Source of the DNA: Boothiomyces macroporosus
Lineage: Eukaryota; Chytridiomycota; Chytridiomycetes; Rhizophydiales; Terramycetaceae
Direction: 5' to 3'
DNA length: 64,000 nt
Assembly: GCA_027604185.1 (NCBI GenBank)
Contig: JADGKB010000005.1
Span: 1-64,000, forward strand
Part shown: piece after piece, positions 1 to 11,249 of the stretch
How positions within the stretch are numbered: the stretch's first letter is position 1
How the letters are laid out: each line of letters opens with the position of its first letter
Translations under genes and position numbers: made by a program
The notes under the pieces: generated by a model
Database searches by the model: none
Told to the model about the DNA's origin: nothing
What the model saw: only the letters and a program-made list of their open reading frames with translations

Positions 1-278
1 CATGCCAAACTACAAATAGTACATTGGAGCAAATTACTGTGAAAGCAAATTCAACTGTTTTACTCAGGTTCATCAATACTGCCACCATTACTGAATTTGA
101 TATTTCGATCGACGGTCATATAATGACTGTGGTAGAAGCTGATGGCACTTTTCTGGCAAATCCTCAGCAAGTACAGAGCATTCCACTATCAATAGGCCAA
201 AGATACTCTGTATTAGTGACAGCAAATTGGTACTTTACAACCCAAAGTAAGATTCAACTAGTCTTTATTCGCAACTAA
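1..278 (+). CDS. Multicopper oxidase, 3' end only (partial)
   Basis: The reading frame is open from base 3 and reads as the second cupredoxin domain of a Fet3/laccase-type multicopper oxidase, with the family block ISIDGHIMTVVEADG followed by GQRYSVLVTAN. These enzymes couple oxidation of ferrous iron or phenols to reduction of oxygen at the cell surface or outside the cell. The 5' part lies outside the window. The frame stops only about 15 codons after the VLVTAN block, so the third cupredoxin domain, with the C-terminal copper ligands, is missing. A 21-nt intron at 261-281 would move the stop to 293, and a longer one would extend the frame a little further; neither restores domain 3. The product is therefore either truncated or divergent. 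The family call is good; the exact 3' end is uncertain. Confidence 0.7.
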   Translation, partial: CQTTNSTLEQITVKANSTVLLRFINTATITEFDISIDGHIMTVVEADGTFLANPQQVQSIPLSIGQRYSVLVTANWYFTTQSKIQLVFIRN

Positions 279-341
279 TAGAACGCGAAATAGAAAAAGT
301 AGAAATCACAGATTCATTTGCTTTTCAGCAGTATAGTCGGA

Positions 342-2527
342 TTATTTTTTAAAGTGACTGAGACCAACTATTTTCCTTTTTAATCCAATAGCTGTTCCTC
401 GATCGAATTCTCGTTCTAAAGAGTTCTTATCAAAGCCAAACTTGACAAACTTATCCCCAATGAGATTGATTTCATCTTCATTTGCCATAAAGTCCCGTCT
501 TTTACCTGAAGATGTGGAAAACACCCCTTGTCCACCATTTGTAAAATCACAAGCAAATCGAAATCTACTACGTATTGAATTATACGCATGGTTTGCTGAA
601 CTTTTGAACCCGTAAATGAGGTAAATCCACCACATGTGCAAAAATAGTATTACGCCAAGTATAAGAAGCAGAATATTTAATATGGTTACAAGAGTACTGT
701 CAATATCCAAATACCCTGTCCCGTCTTGTCCATAGTAATCGCATTGGTCAGTCACACTTGAATTATACTGCATGAGCAACAGATGAGCCACAGATGCGAA
801 TGCTCCCATAACACCTTGCGACATCAACGAATCATGGTAAAACCTGTCTGGAAGCTAAATTAATCCATTTTTACCGTTGCCCATTCAAAAATATTGCTAA
901 AAACCTCCCCTTTGGATGAAGTAAAAGTACCATTGTTAAATATTTTGGTGATGGAATATCGATAATGTCGCAGCATATTGTACTGGTCGTCTATATTAAT
1001 GATATAATACCTAATTTGTGCTGTTCAAAATCGCTATACATGTACTGATTTGCGGTGCCGGAAGAGACTGTCAAATTGCTAGCAGTGATTGATAGTAATT
1101 TGTAAAAGTTTAATCCAGCCCACTGATCTACATGAAAGCTACTTTCTACAATCCCTGGAAAGAATTGCGTAATCACTGTGCATTCTTGCATATACCCGAA
1201 CTGGCTGGAAACTTGATCATAATCCAATATGATTGAATTTTGCGGAGTGTAGATCACAAGTGTTCCTAAAACAGCATTCCCTATCTGTTTAAAATTCTGG
1301 GTCCAAGTTCGTGTATCGGTATATGCCTGAGTAGCTGGATAAACTTCAGAACAATCTACCGACAAGAGGTACACAATTCCAGAATGTTTAATGGAAAAGT
1401 CTGTGTTTGGTGTGACTAGTGGCCAACCTCCCCATCCACCAATAATTCCATCAGCCAAAGGGATTCCATAAGAATATATAGTAGCCTGATTTACTGCTCC
1501 TTGAGAAAAACTAGAAGCTGGTATTGATATTCTGCTGGAATTGTATGTTGGGGGAATACACTTGTCTGTCATAAACTTTGCGATTACTGGTTTCCAACCA
1601 AACCTAAATGCAGTGTACGATACAAATACAGCAATTATCAGTGACAGTACCCACATATATCGTCGAAGTTGAGCGCCTGGGATTTTCGAAGTTGAGAGTG
1701 TGGACTTTAAATCGCTAATTGTGCATCCTTTAGTGGCTAAAGCACTTCCGAGGATCCAGAAATGAATAGCATGTAGCAACCGGTCGCACGAGTAAAATAC
1801 AATATGGCCAGAAAGCGTATATGCAATATGAAAGGCTAATTAAGTACAACTTACCATTGTAGTCCGAGAAATGTGGAAAGGGTACTTGCGGAAGAAAGAA
1901 TAACGAAATGACAATAAATAGGGATACAGTCACAAGCAGCAAGGTGTATATAATCAGTTTAAAGTATATTGAGTGTAATCCGAATCGCAAATTCCTCACA
2001 AAACTGGAATTCATAATAATTATTAATCTATTCTGTAATCTCGTAATGAAATTTGATTGGATTGATGACTTTGATGATCTATGAGATGCAACTCCTGATC
2101 CCGAGTGAGCGTGAAGATTATGGCCGACATTAATATCCATCTCACTATTTTCAACCGAATGAGATTCATACTCGATTGGCGCATTACTCGTCCCTGGCAA
2201 TATATCAAAAGAGAGATATTTTGATGGAGATGTGGGTTTCTCGTCATGATCCGAAGATATTATTGAATGGAGTGGAGACTTGTGTAAAATCGGCCTCTGA
2301 TGGTCAGGTATAGTTACCGATAAGCCATTGTAGTGATGATAAGAGAAATCAGTGGATATTCCGAGCTCATGCTTTTCATGCTTGGGAAGGTTTTCAGGAA
2401 ACTGGAACTCGGTCGTAGCATTCCCATTCTAAAATCAAAATATATTTACGTCGGAACCATTCACTCCTTCGTCGTCTTTATTCTGCACAATATTAATCGA
2501 GTCGTATTCTGCTGGGTTTGTATTCAT
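342..2527 (-). CDS. Polytopic membrane protein of unknown function (5 exons)
   Basis: Five exons join into a 701-aa protein after removing introns at 2429-2449, 1836-1854, 991-1010 and 855-874 (19-21 nt each). All four are needed to keep one frame. The start is the first ATG after an in-frame stop. The first ~200 residues are hydrophilic and rich in Ser, His and Asp. They are followed by hydrophobic segments near FKLIIYTLLLVTVSLFIVIS, AFHIAYTLSG and RYMWVLSLIIAVFVSYTAF, then a ~300-residue Ser/Thr/Asn-rich region that is probably extracytoplasmic, and a last strong segment, ILNILLLILGVILFLHMWWI. A short charged tail ends the protein. I do not recognise the family. The topology suggests a surface or endomembrane protein with a large lumenal loop. 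Confidence 0.75.
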
Positions 2528-3295
2528 CTGCTCAATAGGTTAGGATTGGCGTAAGTTTCACGAAATAGGTAAACTTGATCATACGTCATCACTGGAATGG
2601 CTTCTCGCGCATTGGCTGCAAGATAAAAGAGAGCATTTAATAGAAGGATCAATTTTGATTATCACTGACAAGCTACTCATCCACAGGAATGATCTTCTTA
2701 CCACTCCTGATCATTACTGGACTACATTTCAACTCTCCAGATTCCACTCCAATTTTCATATCAAAAACTACAAACAAAGCTTAGTATAATTACATACCAC
2801 TTCCTTTTGATTATTTTTTTGCAAAATATCAAGTTCCACAACTGTCCACTTTTTCAGACGCGGTCAGCCTTACACAGAATGAGAAAACAACTATGCATAT
2901 TCTCGCACTGGTCTAGCAATCAGTACTCTATTCTATCAAATTGTGATTTCGTAAGTCAATTTTTACAGTTTCTTTTTCGCCTCTGTTAGAGTTGGAGTCA
3001 AAGAAACCTCGCCCATTAAAGAACAGTCAATGTAACCACAAGTTTGGTGGTGGTGAATTACTTGTGTGTGTGGTAATCAATTTCTGTGTTACTTTGTGAC
3101 AAGTATAAAAGAAAATGTTTTGATCGTAATAAACAACGTGTTCAACTTAAATTACTTACTGTTAGAATTGAATCAAACATGGGTTACTTCTCTTTTAAAT
3201 TACTTTATTCACACGAGTAGTCATCAGTGAGATCAAGTATTCCAGAACGCGATCGAAAAATGATTACCAATCTAATTCTAAAGGTTTATTACTAA
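2528..3295. other. Intergenic stretch, no supported gene
   Basis: This is the longest gene-free stretch in the window. It lies between the start of the membrane protein and the 3' end of the GH16 gene. Only short, unconvincing open frames occur here, and no pair of splice sites joins them. A 17-base string at 2594-2610 (TGGAATGGCTTCTCGCG) recurs at 8768-8784, probably by chance. Confidence 0.5.
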
Positions 3296-4345
3296 TCAGC
3301 ATTCTTTATAGATTTTAACCCAGTCAATCGCCATTGCACCAGTATTATCATTGGGCCAAGTTGGCTGCCATTGATCTCTGGCATTCCAAAAATCCAACGC
3401 GCCAGTCTGCGAAGTTCTAGTCCAAGGTCTAGTACTATCAGACGGAAAGTAATCGCTCATACCTCCAACAGCGACATTCAAAATTAAATAGAATTCCTGA
3501 TCAAATGGAGCATTTGGGTGTGATTTTGGCCACGGATTGTTCATGTTTCCAAAATTTCCTTGATTCCACAAGTTGACAATGTTGGCATTCAAAACTACAT
3601 TAGAGACATCATCCACATAAGTAATGATATTTGTTGCATTCCAAATCAAACCAAATACATGAAAATCGTCAGCGAATGTGCCATTCTTCAAAGTAAAAGT
3701 GTTGTGAGTTAATGGAAAGCGGTTGTTGCGATAATCAGTTCCCCAATGAAGAGTGGATCCAAATTGATTGACACCACCATAAGGATAGCTTGCAACATTA
3801 CCTCTCCCTTCTAAAAGATCTATTTCTCCAGATACGGGCCAGATGCCATACTTGTTGTCAGTGGGCATCATCCAAATTGCTGGCCACTTCCAATCACCAA
3901 TAGGCATCCTGGCACGGACTTCTAATTTCCCATATTTCATTGATACTGTGTTTTTGGTTTTGATGAACGCAGATTGGATTGGATTGATAATGTCCCTGCC
4001 GTTTGATTGGCGAACACATCCAAAGAAGGCATTGTTGGTACATCCTTCGCTCCACAAATCTAGAGTTCCGCCATTTAGCATCGTATCGAGTCCAATTCGA
4101 TCAGCAGTTAAAGTGGGCTTGATGTATAAGACTCCATCCTCTACAAAAGAGTTTGTTCGATTGTTTGTGTAGTATTGGAATTCCCAATTACCACTGCCGG
4201 CAAGGGAAGCAAAGGTTATGTCATGCTGCCATACTTTTGTATCCAAAATATCGTTGAAATCGTCAGTAAATGCTGGGCAGTAGTTTGTAGCTCTAGCAAC
4301 AGAGAATATTAGAGAAAGCATTGTTGGTGCTACTGAAACCGACAT
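3296..4345 (-). CDS. Secreted GH16 family glycoside hydrolase (beta-1,3-glucan type)
   Basis: A single-exon gene encodes 349 aa. An N-terminal hydrophobic signal (about residues 1-20, ending near SVARA) predicts secretion. The GH16 fold is clear: FTDDFND near the start, the segment KYGKLEVRARMPIGDWKWPAIWMMP, and the catalytic signature GEIDLLEGRG with E174, D176 and E179 (the ExDxxE motif of nucleophile, helper Asp and acid/base). Later conserved elements include FHVFGLIWN and the C-terminal WVKIYKEC. Members hydrolyse or bind beta-1,3-glucans and act in wall remodelling or prey/substrate digestion. No glycolipid-anchor or membrane segment follows the domain, so the product is probably freely secreted. 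Length fits a stand-alone GH16 domain. Whether the substrate is its own wall or an external glucan cannot be told. Confidence 0.93.
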   Translation of the reverse strand: MSVSVAPTMLSLIFSVARATNYCPAFTDDFNDILDTKVWQHDITFASLAGSGNWEFQYYTNNRTNSFVEDGVLYIKPTLTADRIGLDTMLNGGTLDLWSEGCTNNAFFGCVRQSNGRDIINPIQSAFIKTKNTVSMKYGKLEVRARMPIGDWKWPAIWMMPTDNKYGIWPVSGEIDLLEGRGNVASYPYGGVNQFGSTLHWGTDYRNNRFPLTHNTFTLKNGTFADDFHVFGLIWNATNIITYVDDVSNVVLNANIVNLWNQGNFGNMNNPWPKSHPNAPFDQEFYLILNVAVGGMSDYFPSDSTRPWTRTSQTGALDFWNARDQWQPTWPNDNTGAMAIDWVKIYKEC

Positions 4346-4420
4346 ATTTATAGTCTGATCGGGCCATTTTTCCCAGTATGATCAAATCAATCAATTTAAT
4401 TTAGCCTAATCCTTATCATC

Positions 4421-4736
4421 ATGTCTATTCCGCAAAGAACGACCGAAAACGAAATTGGAATCTGTTTCAAAAAATATCTCAATTTGGCAAATACCGGCAC
4501 AGCCAATACAGAACAATCAAGTTGTTTTTGATTGGAGTAAAGTAGTAGCCAAACCGATACCGTCCTCATCAGTACAGTTTAAATCCGGTGTTGCAATAAA
4601 ACTGCGGCAGCCATCCAGTAAGTTTCAGGCATGTATTCGGCTACAGATAAGAGGAACGGCACTCTTTTGTAGAGCAGTTTCCATTTTCAGACATACTTTG
4701 AAACAGTTAATGAAGCACCAAAACAAATTATTGTGA
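4421..4736 (+). CDS. Possible small two-exon gene, unknown
   Basis: An ATG at 4421 opens a frame that stops after about 35 codons. Removing a 22-nt GT...AG segment beginning after the sequence ACAGAACAATCAA joins it to a second frame ending at 4736, giving 97 aa with total length divisible by three. The product is basic in its second half (FQACIRLQIRGTALFCRAV) and matches nothing I recognise. It would be transcribed divergently from the GH16 gene. The intron has the right length for this genome, but its branch-point region is not typical. Chance joining of two frames remains possible. Confidence 0.3.
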
Positions 4737-4773
4737 AACACAATTTATTGATCTGTAGAATTGCGATCGTGAT

Positions 4774-6684
4774 TCAAATATTTTCAGTTTCCAAGTCATT
4801 ACAGTTATCTCTATCATCTCCAAGCGATAAACTATGTTGCTCAGTCTCGACAAAAGAGTCTTCAGGTAAAATTGCGCTAGTATCAATATTTAAATTTTCA
4901 TCCTTTAAATCGCCAGCTGGATTAAAATTAGATTCCTGAATACTAAATTGGGTGGGTGGATAGAACACTTCGCTTGGAGTTCCGAAATTGAATGAAACCG
5001 TACAATCACCAGTTGTTCCAACACTTGGGTAAATTTTATCCGGAAAGAACCCATCAGTTACAAACTCATCTCCGATCCTAGTGCCATTATGTGTAAAGTA
5101 AAATACTGTTTGATTGATTACATGCTGTCCTATTTTTTCGTATTCAATAATCCTATAGCCAATGCCCAAGACATCCCCCTCTTTCAGTTCTGTTCCACAT
5201 GGTATTCCAACTTCTTTTCTATCATTCAAGTACACTCTTCCAGTACTACTGTGGTAACCAATAGAATACAGGTCATATCCTGGCAATCGAAATGGTGGGT
5301 ATGGACAAGTACTGAATCCAATACTAATATTCGCATCCCTGTTTGATATTATTTTGAGTTCATAATAGCATTCCTGGTTTATAGATTCAGAGTTGAAACT
5401 AGGAGGTGGTTGCGGTCCATTTGAAAATACATCTCTGGGCTTTAAGCAGGCATTTGCTTGTATACAACATTCTTCCTCGGTGATAAATTCTATTGTTTGC
5501 GTCCCAAATTTAGTCATTGCACCAATTTTTACAAACGGCGGCTCTTCAAATTCATAGTCGTCAAACTGTCGGACCAAGAGCATTGTAATTGCATTTTCTA
5601 TGCCTTCCATTGAAACTGGAATCGCACAATCAGCATTAAGCGCTACAACAGCTTGCTCTGAATCTGGTTGATAAAGCGCAAGGAATTCATCTGCTCTCGC
5701 CAATCTGTCTTGCAGTTCTTGTAATTCAAATCTTGTCCGCAAATCCGCGATTTGATTTTTAAAGTAACATTGGTGAATAGCGTACACCACAGTGATAAAT
5801 AGCAGCAGCATCAAGAAAGGAAAGAACGCAGTGATTGAAAATAGTGGGTTTACAGTCTGTACAACATTCACAACAAACGACGAAACTCCATTGAAACTAA
5901 AGTTTACAGTCCCTGAGATAGTGCCAACAGAGTCATACACATCCAAATTCAAGATTAAATTCGAGCCTTGAGCAGAGATTGATAGGGTATTTTGCTCCAT
6001 GTAGATCAGAGATATATTCCTGAATTCAAACAATGTCAAACTCGATACTTGATATGCCGTGATGCGAAATCGGGAAGAGAGGAATGTGTTTGTTAGATAA
6101 AACTGACCATCTAGAATTGCATTGGAGAATATCGATCCAATCCTGCCAGAAAAGTTGGCGTTCAATCTTTCAACATCTATGGGTAAAATTGTGCTATTAA
6201 ATAATTGACGATTGTTAGCGTTGAATTGCTGATCAATATTCGATATCTTGCTGACATTTGCAGATAGGGACTGATTCCACTTTTGAATTCCATCAGCAAA
6301 TCCAGCATCCCAATTTCCACTTTCAAAATTCACATTGATACTACCGGTGGATATATTCGCCTGTCCGGAATACAGTACTTTGTCATACACTGAGCTGGTA
6401 TTGCTGTACATCAGGTTTTCCTTGGCATTTGAACACAGTGCATCGACACCAGTTGCATTAGTAAACTGACGGAAATAGTTTTGCAAAAAGTTGGAGGGTA
6501 TAGTGAGAAACGGCGAAACATAGAGTTTAATATTTTCAAGAATTATTTGCTGGTCGTTTACAGAATCATAGCCAGAGATTGAGCATGCGGTCGTAGCGCT
6601 TTGAAACTGCACCGCTTCGAGTTGGTTGTATGCAGATATGAAAGAGAACATACCACCAGGTATAATTCCCACCGACTGTTTCAT
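4774..6684 (-). CDS. Single-pass membrane protein with cytosolic SPRY domain (Ssh4/Ear1-like layout)
   Basis: Intronless, 636 aa. Residues 1-280 form a large Asn/Ser/Thr-rich region with many possible N-glycosylation sites, probably lumenal or extracellular. One membrane helix follows at about residues 282-304, then a charged coiled-coil-like stretch (about 310-335). Residues ~440-590 carry a SPRY domain, seen in blocks such as YDLYSIGYHSSTGRVYLN, GDVLGIGYR, VFYFTHNGTRIG and IYPSVGTTGDCTVSFNFG. This arrangement recalls fungal Ssh4/Ear1, transmembrane SPRY adaptors that recruit Rsp5-type ubiquitin ligases to endosomal cargo. The lumenal part is longer than in yeast Ssh4, and I see no clear PPxY motif in the tail (only PPPSF and PPTQF). 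The adaptor role is therefore an inference; the SPRY domain and topology are well supported. Confidence 0.82.
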   Translation of the reverse strand: MKQSVGIIPGGMFSFISAYNQLEAVQFQSATTACSISGYDSVNDQQIILENIKLYVSPFLTIPSNFLQNYFRQFTNATGVDALCSNAKENLMYSNTSSVYDKVLYSGQANISTGSINVNFESGNWDAGFADGIQKWNQSLSANVSKISNIDQQFNANNRQLFNSTILPIDVERLNANFSGRIGSIFSNAILDGQFYLTNTFLSSRFRITAYQVSSLTLFEFRNISLIYMEQNTLSISAQGSNLILNLDVYDSVGTISGTVNFSFNGVSSFVVNVVQTVNPLFSITAFFPFLMLLLFITVVYAIHQCYFKNQIADLRTRFELQELQDRLARADEFLALYQPDSEQAVVALNADCAIPVSMEGIENAITMLLVRQFDDYEFEEPPFVKIGAMTKFGTQTIEFITEEECCIQANACLKPRDVFSNGPQPPPSFNSESINQECYYELKIISNRDANISIGFSTCPYPPFRLPGYDLYSIGYHSSTGRVYLNDRKEVGIPCGTELKEGDVLGIGYRIIEYEKIGQHVINQTVFYFTHNGTRIGDEFVTDGFFPDKIYPSVGTTGDCTVSFNFGTPSEVFYPPTQFSIQESNFNPAGDLKDENLNIDTSAILPEDSFVETEQHSLSLGDDRDNCNDLETENI

Positions 6685-6794
6685 GAATGAAAATTGCTCT
6701 TATTCACAAGCTTTCAAACCGCACGCCACAACAAAGCCGGGATCGTTGACAGTTGGAGTAAATTACTACTAGAATTCATTTCAAAATTTTTATT

Positions 6795-8571
6795 TCAAAA
6801 TATCGACCAGCCAAGTTTGGATACCAAAGTGCCAACAAAGTCTGCACAGCTTCCGCTCTTTGTAATCTTTAGTCCATGGAGATTCAACAACCAAACTTTA
6901 CACAACTCGATTTCCAAACTAACATTCTCGATTTCAATTTGAAATACATAGAATCCCTCTAGTTTCCGCATATTAAATTTCATAGTTTGATTAATTTCAA
7001 CGAGCACACGATGTAAATCCTTGAACATTGTCGCGGGTTCCATGTTTGACAAGAGACCTTTTTTAAAACTGAATTTCATTGTTCGGATACACTTAGGTGG
7101 CTTGTGAATTGCATGCCAGCTGTTGATTTCATTGTTATCTACTTCTACAGGTATCACGGACATGGTGCTAAATCTGTGAACTACTGACACTTCTCTGCTT
7201 TCTATTTCAATCAATGGCCCGCATGTTTCAATTTCATCAATCGCAAAACTATTTTTTTGCTTGGTAACGGATGGTCTATTAGAATGCATTTGCGCTGAAT
7301 TTTCAGAAACAATAGTTGTAGATTGAAGATCACCTCTAAAAGACTGGGAGCACTGGAAGCTTCTTGCTCTTTTTCTTTGCACATTTGTCAAACTTTTGCG
7401 TTTTTGAATGTCATTGTCCATTTCTTTGTGGTTGGCTAGTGTGTATTGCGTGCAATTTTCTTCGCGTGTTACACTAGACACTAATTTCGCTAGGGATTCA
7501 TTCGTGGTAACTGTTGGCTCCGTTACTTCAGGTTTTTCATTGTATCCTATATTCAGCCATCTGCTGTTTCTGATTTCACTCATTGATAATCTTTTTTCAG
7601 AATCAGTGACGAGTATGAACCTAACAAGGTCTGTCAGTTCCCAAGAAAAATGTTGAGGAATTTCATAATCTGAATGTTTAATTTTTTTGAATAGCGATTT
7701 GATTGAATCGCCTACAAATGGGAGATTACCAGATACCATGGCATATAGAATTACCCCCATAGCCCATATATCGCTTTTTATGCCATAATAAGGTTTTCCT
7801 GTGATAATTTCTGGGGCAGAGTAGCTTAACGTGCCACAAAACGTCTGTTTCAGATTTTGTTTACCTTCATTTTGTCATCGTGTGTAAATCCTCGACCCAA
7901 ACCAAAATCCGTGATTAAAACCTTTCCCTGTGAATCTAGTAATACATTTTCCATTTTCAAATCTCTATGAACTACCTTGGAGTTATGAACATAATCCATG
8001 GCTGAAACTATTTGACGGAAAAATTTACGACTATCAGTCTCTGATAAGAGACCATGCTTGCTTACATAGGTGGATAAATCTCCACCAGATGCATATTCCC
8101 TATAATTCAGCAATCTAATACATTACTACATAGATATCCTGAGGAGATTCTATAACCTGGTAAATTTTGATAATGTTGGGATGATTGAATCTCATCATCA
8201 GTCTCACCTCCAACTGAAAGTGCGACACTGAATCACAAGCAGCATTTTCACATCCAGTAGAATCTTGCGTACCGGTTTTTTCGAGTTTCGTTATGGTTTG
8301 CGGCAGTTTCCCGTCTTCGTTTCCTATTACTGATTGGCGCTCTTTGCCTGTCACCATTTGTTGCTTTTCAGCAAGAACCCTGTCAATATCTTCCTGCAAC
8401 TTTCTTTTCTGGACTTCCAGCTCCTTTAGCTTGTGAATATTCATAATTTTAATAGCAACCTTGGTTAGAATGACATACTTTTTGTCCATTTGGTAGATAC
8501 TTTGCGAGCTTGACTTTTCCAAATGTTCCTTCGCCCAAGGTCTTGCCAATATCGTAATTTTTCAATTTCAT
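6795..8571 (-). CDS. KIN1/MARK-like serine/threonine kinase with KA1 domain, array copy 1
   Basis: Four exons give 571 aa. The first intron is at 8460-8478; the second splits the hinge Met codon; the third precedes TFCGT. The N-lobe has GEGTFGKVK and VAIKIM, then an inserted charged helix-rich stretch of about 70 residues before the helix leading into [19 protein letters not shown]. The catalytic loop [13 protein letters not shown] and DFGLG are intact. The activation segment reads [12 protein letters not shown], and [11 protein letters not shown] follows. After a Ser/Lys-rich linker, the C-terminus shows a KA1 domain ([31 protein letters not shown]...). KIN1/PAR-1/MARK kinases control polarity and the microtubule cytoskeleton, and KA1 binds acidic membrane lipids. 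Last in transcription direction of a seven-gene same-strand array. An upstream ATG lies at 8587, 16 nt before the start. Confidence 0.88.
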
Positions 8572-9016
8572 AAGAAATTGTCTCCATTGTTTTCCTTATA
8601 TTTCGTGACATTCCGCTGACCAACCTGTCTGAAACTTTCTGGGTAAACTATTACTCATTTTGACGAATGGATTAGCCAAACTTGGTAGAATCACTCAACT
8701 GCAATACCATACCAGAAGCTTCTAGGTTAGACCTCCGTCAATGTAAAATTTAGTCCACGTAAACAATGGAATGGCTTCTCGCGTTGTGATTGTCTCCACG
8801 GGTACAGAGAAATTTACTCTGGAACATATTCCCAAGGGCCTTGAGCCACCTTTTGGTTTCAAATAAAAAGAATTCTGTTAAAAAAGTTTTGCAACATGGA
8901 CAGCTGTCATTGCTCAACGAGACAAGCATGGTACTAGGATATCCCTCAGCCTAGCCATTGGCCTGACTAGCAGTTGAATGGTAAAATCCAAGCCCCAAAC
9001 TCAAAAGTCTTTATTT
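8572..9016. other. Intergenic region between kinase copies 1 and 2
   Basis: This holds the promoter of copy 1 and the 3' end of copy 2. A 31-codon frame beginning at 8772 (MASRVVIVSTGTEKF...) is closed at both ends but has no other support. Nothing else is recognisable. Confidence 0.5.
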
Positions 9017-10933
9017 TCACCAATTAAGTTTTGTTACTAAAGTCTGGATAAAGAAATCAGAGGTTTGGCACTTGGATATCTTTAGCCCGTGCATTTTCAA
9101 CAGCCAAATCTTACATAGCTCGATTTTCAACGTTATTCCATTCAGTTCAATGTGAAACAAATAGTAATCTTGTACTTTGGTCATTGTGAAATCAATTTGC
9201 TGCTTCATTTCTACCAAAGCGCGATGCAAATCTTGGAACATCACTGCTGGCACCAAGGACGATACCAAACCTTTTCTAAAGTGGAATTTCATTGTGCGGA
9301 TCATTTTTGGAGGTTTATGGATCAGATGCCAGTCTTGAATCTCCTGTATTTTCACATCAATTTCGCCTGAAGTCATAGATCCCGAAACATTGTTCATGCG
9401 GTTTACTACAGATACTTCTCGAGCAAAGGATGTTTTACTTTCTTGTAATGGGCTTTCATTAGTATAGGTTTTTTTCGTGGATAAAAACGAGAGCATAGCA
9501 TCAGAAGCTCTTCTTGGATGATTGGTCTTTGAAAAAACGTCGTTGTCTATCCCGTCTTTCATGGAAGCAACCTTCTTTGTGTTTTTGTCAATGTGACTCA
9601 AATCACATAGAGATTTTCCACCAATTGTGGATTGATTCACACTAGAAGTTTCGGACGCTAATGTTAGTATGCTTTTTCTTTGTTTCAAATCGCACACGGT
9701 TGCAGAGAAGCTCTTTGTTTTTTGTTTTTCCGCAAATAACTCTATGGTTTTCACCATCGCCAAGTCCCTGTGGGCATTCAACGTGTATATCATGCAATTA
9801 TTTTCTGTAGTCACACCGGATATCATTTTAGCCAAATGCTCCTTATTTAGGGGACTAGGCTCCATTTGTTCTGGTTTTTCCGAATATCCAATATTTGCCC
9901 ATCTGCTGTGTCTGATTTTCTCCATATCCAGTCGCTTTTCTGGCTCCACAAGAACCATTCGCAGCAAATCAAGAAGCTCCCAAGTAAAGTGCCCCGGAAC
10001 TTCAAAATCAGTTTTTCTGATTTTGTGAAATAGCTCTTTCAGAGAGTCTCCTTCAAAGGGTAATTTACCAGCATTCATTGCATACAAAATTATGCCCATT
10101 GCCCAGATATCGATTTGCTTTCCGTGATAGGGCATCCCTGCCACTACTTCTGGCGCTGTATAATTGGGAGTTCCACAAAACGTCTGCTTCAATTACGATT
10201 TACCTTCATATAATCACTCTTTTGAAAGCTCTTCCCCAGCCCAAAGTCACTTACCAGCACGTTTCCATGTTGATTCAACAGAATGTTTTCGAGCTTCAAA
10301 TCCCGATGAACCACTTTGGAAGAATGCAGAAAATCTACAGCTGATACTATCTGACGAAACAATTTCCTAGATTCAGTTTCAGTCAAGTATCCGTATTTGT
10401 AGATATGGCTAGCAAGATCACCATTGTATGCAAAAGCCCTAGATAAATACACCAGTACATTACAATACAGACATATTCAGGAGATTCAATAACTTTAAAG
10501 ACTTTGATGATGTTGGGATGATTAAATCGCATCATCAGTAAAATTTCTTTCTGGAAATTGGATATACTTTCGCAAGTAGAGCATTCTTTTTCAAAGCCAA
10601 TATTTTCAGCCTCCTCCTTTACTTTAGCCAAAAGTGCAGCAAGATTTGTCTCATTTTCCTCCCCAGCGAAATCAGGATCGGATTTGATGAGTTTGACCGC
10701 GTCATCATAGATCTTTTTGCGTGCCCTGCGTACCATCACTTGGTCAACAACTTCTTGTGTTACTTTTCTGCTCGCTTCTATTTCTCTGAGCTTCTGCAGG
10801 TTTATGAATTTTACTGCTACCTGAAATAAGATGGTATTACCTTTTCTCCAGATAGTAGATGTTTCCCCAATTTTACTTTGCCAAAAGCCCCTTCTCCAAT
10901 AGTTTTTCCCACCTTATAATTTGACAATTTCAT
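9017..10933 (-). CDS. KIN1/MARK-like kinase with KA1 domain, array copy 2
   Basis: Four exons, 618 aa after removing three 20-nt introns at the same codon positions as in copy 1. Residues 1-31 contain GEGAFGKVK. The second exon starts with VAVK and carries the family insertion (RRARKKIYDDAVKLIKSDP...), then [51 protein letters not shown] and IWAMGIILYAM are all present, so the kinase looks catalytically competent. A Ser/Lys-rich linker leads to a KA1 domain (IRTMKFHFRKGLVSS...) ending in KLNW and stop. The stop is followed directly by AATAAA on the sense strand. A six-codon upstream ORF (10930-10950) ends in a TGA that overlaps the kinase ATG. Confidence 0.9.
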
Positions 10934-10950
10934 GAAAAAAATGTATCCAT
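10930..10950 (-). promoter_or_regulatory. Upstream ORF overlapping kinase copy 2 start (ATGA)
   Basis: Read on the minus strand, ATGGATACA... encodes six codons and ends in TGA. The TGA shares two bases with the kinase ATG. The uORF start lies in a strong context (ACAATGG). Copies 3 and 4 have the same arrangement at the same spacing. Confidence 0.55.
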
Positions 10951-11249
10951 TGTTTTGAACGATATTTAAAACAAGCCAGGAACAAGCAGTTTCAATTCCA
11001 CTTCAAACTCATTCAAACTTTTATGAAAGGTATGTACAGGGCTATGGAAATCTTTCCGAAATCTTTCAGGTTAAATATCCCACAGCTCTTGTATAACTCA
11101 CGGAAAAGACTATCCAACAGTACAATGGAATTGAAATACGGTGGATGAAAAATTTTTTGACAAGGATTCATTAAACCAAAATGGCTTCAAAAGCATTTCC
11201 ACCTCTACAAGATAATTGTAAAAAGACGCGTATAAATCTATTCTATTTG
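10934..11249. other. Intergenic region between kinase copies 2 and 3
   Basis: Apart from the upstream ORF of copy 2, no gene or RNA feature is visible in these ~315 bases. Confidence 0.5.

Noticed and set aside
8772..8867. 31-codon ORF beginning MASRVVIVSTGTEK, plus a 17-base match to 2594-2610.
   Set aside because: Too short, no flanking exons, and one 17-base match in 64 kb can occur by chance.
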